From assembly GCA_910588125.1 (NCBI GenBank), contig CAJUPI010000049.1, positions 1-23,710 on the forward strand: DNA of 23,710 bases. Direction: 5' to 3'. Made by a program: the position numbers and the translations under genes. Shown piece after piece: positions 22,375 to 23,710 of the stretch. The notes beneath the pieces are model-generated. The model was not told the DNA's origin, did no database searches, and saw nothing but the letters and a program-made list of their open reading frames with translations. The first letter of the stretch is position 1, and each line of letters opens with the position of its first letter. The stretch comes from an uncultured Lachnospiraceae bacterium (GTDB lineage Bacteria; Bacillota; Clostridia; Lachnospirales; Lachnospiraceae).

Positions 22375-22983
22375 TTAAAATGCCTGCCAGCCCCTTGCCG
22401 CCAACTCCCGGCAGACTCGTCCTACCGGCAGGCCGACCACATTGTTGTAATCTCCCTCAATTCCCAAAATAAAGGCGGCAAAACGTCCCTGAATCCCATA
22501 AGCTCCGGCCTTGTCCATCGGCTCTCCGGTCGCTACATAGCTCTCAATCTGTTCCTGGCTCATGGAACACACATGGACATCCGTCCGTTCCGCAAAAGTC
22601 AGCCTTTCTCCATCCGCCCCAAAGATCATCGTCACTCCCGTATATACCTGATGCCCTCTGCCCTGCAAAAGTTCAATCATCTGCACTGCCGCTTCCTCTG
22701 TCGCCGGCTTCCCCAGAATCCGGTCATCCACTGCCACCACGGTATCCGCTCCGAGTATCACGGTATGAGATCTGTCCATTCCTTCTGCCGCGCTCCTTTG
22801 GGACAGTTCTTTTGCCACCTGCTCCGCCTTTTGCCGGGACAGCTCCTTTACAATCCGCTCTGGTTTTTCGCTGGTGATTACCTCCTCTATCTGGCTGGGA
22901 ATCACCTCCGGCTCCAGCCCTACCTGACATAAAAGCTCCTTACGCCTAGGCGACTCAGAAGCTAAAATTATTTTTATATTCAT
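22375..22983 (-). CDS. maf: Maf family nucleoside triphosphate pyrophosphatase (YhdE-type)
   Basis: Cytosolic house-cleaning pyrophosphatase acting on dTTP/UTP and modified nucleotides. The 202-residue product from ATG 22983 has IILASESPRRKELLCQVG at the N terminus, VILGADTVVAVDDRILGKP, the MDKAGAYGIQG segment and the closing GDYNNVVGLPVGR, all Maf landmarks of the dTTP/UTP subgroup. AGAGAGG precedes ATG 22983 at short distance; the longer frame opens at a TTG at 23019 with no ribosome binding site and is rejected. It is divergent from the YdcZ-like gene and upstream of cfa on the same strand. Nothing odd in length or motifs. Confidence 0.93.
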   Translation of the reverse strand: MNIKIILASESPRRKELLCQVGLEPEVIPSQIEEVITSEKPERIVKELSRQKAEQVAKELSQRSAAEGMDRSHTVILGADTVVAVDDRILGKPATEEAAVQMIELLQGRGHQVYTGVTMIFGADGERLTFAERTDVHVCSMSQEQIESYVATGEPMDKAGAYGIQGRFAAFILGIEGDYNNVVGLPVGRVCRELAARGWQAF

Positions 22984-23102
22984 GGTCCTCTCTCTTTTCC
23001 AAGTTGATTTTTTACTCAAGTAATATATCGGTGAATATTTTTCCTCACTCTGAGAAAACTAAGAAAACAAGTAAAATATATATAAATCAGGAGGTTTTCT
23101 CT

Positions 23103-23537
23103 ATGTGGGGATTTCTGATCGCATTGCTCTCCGGCGCCTTAATGAGCATCCAGGGCGTATTAAATACGGAAGCCACCAAGCAGACCGGAATCTGGGTCGC
23201 TGCCGGCTGGGTTCAGCTTACTGCCTTTTTCACCTGCATCATCCTGTGGTTCTTTGCTGACAAAAGCCCCATAGGAGCGATCCTTCAGGTGCGCCCCTGG
23301 TACATGCTGCTGGGAGGCCTCATCGGCGCTTTCATTACCTTTACCGTCATCAAAAGTATGGATGGCTTAGGCCCTGCCAAGGCAACTCTGCTAATCGTAG
23401 TTACTCAGATCATTGTTGCCTATGGAATCGAACTGTTTGGTATATTCGGCGTCGAAAAAGTCTCTTTTGAGTGGAGAAAGCTGATCGGTGCTGCCATTGC
23501 CATCGCCGGAATCCTCGTATTCCGCTGGGGAAGCTAG
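23103..23537 (+). CDS. YdcZ/DUF606-type small DMT family transporter
   Basis: Small multi-pass membrane protein of the drug/metabolite transporter superfamily, 144 residues and about five membrane segments, the standard length for the YdcZ (DUF606) family. Typical pieces are MWGFLIALLSGALMSIQGVLN, WVAAGWVQLTAFF, YMLLGGLIGAFITFTVIKSM and the closing KLIGAAIAIAGILVFRWGS. AGGAGG lies 8 nt before ATG 23103; the frame extends upstream to 23004 but without a start signal. Proteins of this length often act as pairs, but no second copy is seen in the window. Substrate unknown. It is followed by the repeat copy at 23581-23710, which includes terminator-like hairpins. Confidence 0.88.
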   Translation: MWGFLIALLSGALMSIQGVLNTEATKQTGIWVAAGWVQLTAFFTCIILWFFADKSPIGAILQVRPWYMLLGGLIGAFITFTVIKSMDGLGPAKATLLIVVTQIIVAYGIELFGIFGVEKVSFEWRKLIGAAIAIAGILVFRWGS

Positions 23538-23633
23538 CGCATCCTCTTAAACATGCCGGGAAAACTATATACAAAACACTCAATGTCATTAAGTTGATCT
23601 CTGAGAATGCTCAGCCAGGGAAAAAGGAGCGGG

Positions 23634-23661
23634 AAGAGGCCGGAAATGGTCTGCCGCTTTT
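23634..23661 (+). terminator. Imperfect terminator hairpin in the right repeat copy
   Basis: AAGAGGC (23634-23640) against GCCGCTT (23653-23659) with one mismatch, then T4. It is the positional equivalent of the 87-115 terminator, with a stem weakened by one base. Confidence 0.5.
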
Positions 23662-23668
23662 GACTTTG

Positions 23669-23702
23669 CAGGGATTTAGAAGTCCTTAAATCCCTGAGTT
23701 TT
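23669..23702 (+). terminator. Second hairpin in the right repeat copy
   Basis: CAGGGATTTA (23669-23678) and TAAATCCCTG (23687-23696) form a perfect 10-bp stem with an 8-nt loop, followed by AGTTTT. It is probably the effective terminator of the YdcZ-like gene. Confidence 0.65.
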
Positions 23703-23710
23703 GCCTGGAA

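Larger units (their letters stand above)
23581..23710 (+). repeat. Interspersed intergenic repeat, right copy (cut by window edge)
   Basis: Same element as at 40-168 but on the plus strand, beginning with the identical 18-mer CAATGTCATTAAGTTGAT and aligning along its whole length. It starts 43 bp after the YdcZ-like stop codon. The segment 23656-23682 also matches the minus strand of the palindromic element near 7384-7411, and CTCTGAGAAT near 23600 matches the left arm of that element. Confidence 0.8.

Overview
The window looks like chromosomal DNA of a gut-type clostridial Bacillota, most likely Lachnospiraceae. This is inferred from strong AGGAGG ribosome binding sites, sigma-A-like promoters in A+T-rich gaps between genes of roughly balanced base composition, the GlpP antiterminator family, and the mix of gene families. 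Nineteen of 21 genes lie on the minus strand, so transcription mostly runs right to left. No rRNA, tRNA, CRISPR array, prophage or insertion sequence is visible.

Region 1 (about 174-8140) reads as a sulfur amino-acid or peptide catabolic block. A YheO-like regulator (7475-8140) is followed by L-cysteine desulfidase (cyuA type), an SLC1/DAACS symporter, a CoA-disulfide-reductase-like flavoenzyme overlapping the symporter by 4 bp, an AbgT-family transporter and an M24 peptidase. A good promoter sits before cyuA and an intrinsic terminator after the peptidase. The simplest reading is uptake of thiol or disulfide compounds or small peptides, reduction and hydrolysis, then cleavage of cysteine to sulfide, ammonia and pyruvate.

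Region 2 (about 8328-21060) is a dispersed glycerol / glycerol-3-phosphate system. It contains glpK, an MgtC-family gene, a GlpA-like dehydrogenase with a [2Fe-2S] tail, a second FAD/NAD oxidoreductase, a four-Cys DUF1667 protein, a CUT1 ABC importer resembling UgpB/UgpA/UgpE (no ATPase gene here), DUF624, and glpP. An unusual papain/C39-like protein is translationally coupled to glpP. The best regulatory signal in the window is a pair of homologous promoter-leader-terminator units, one before glpK and one before the GlpA-like gene. They share a 5' sequence block and a terminator whose stem covaries between the copies, which is what GlpP-controlled antitermination would look like.

Region 3 (about 21091-23710) is housekeeping: cyclopropane-fatty-acid synthase, Maf nucleotide pyrophosphatase and, on the plus strand, a YdcZ-type small DMT transporter.

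Intergenic repeats: the two window edges carry copies of one repeat of about 130 bp facing outward, each with hairpins placed like terminators. A third, related, strongly palindromic element lies at 7300-7460 between the YheO-like regulator and the cyuA promoter.
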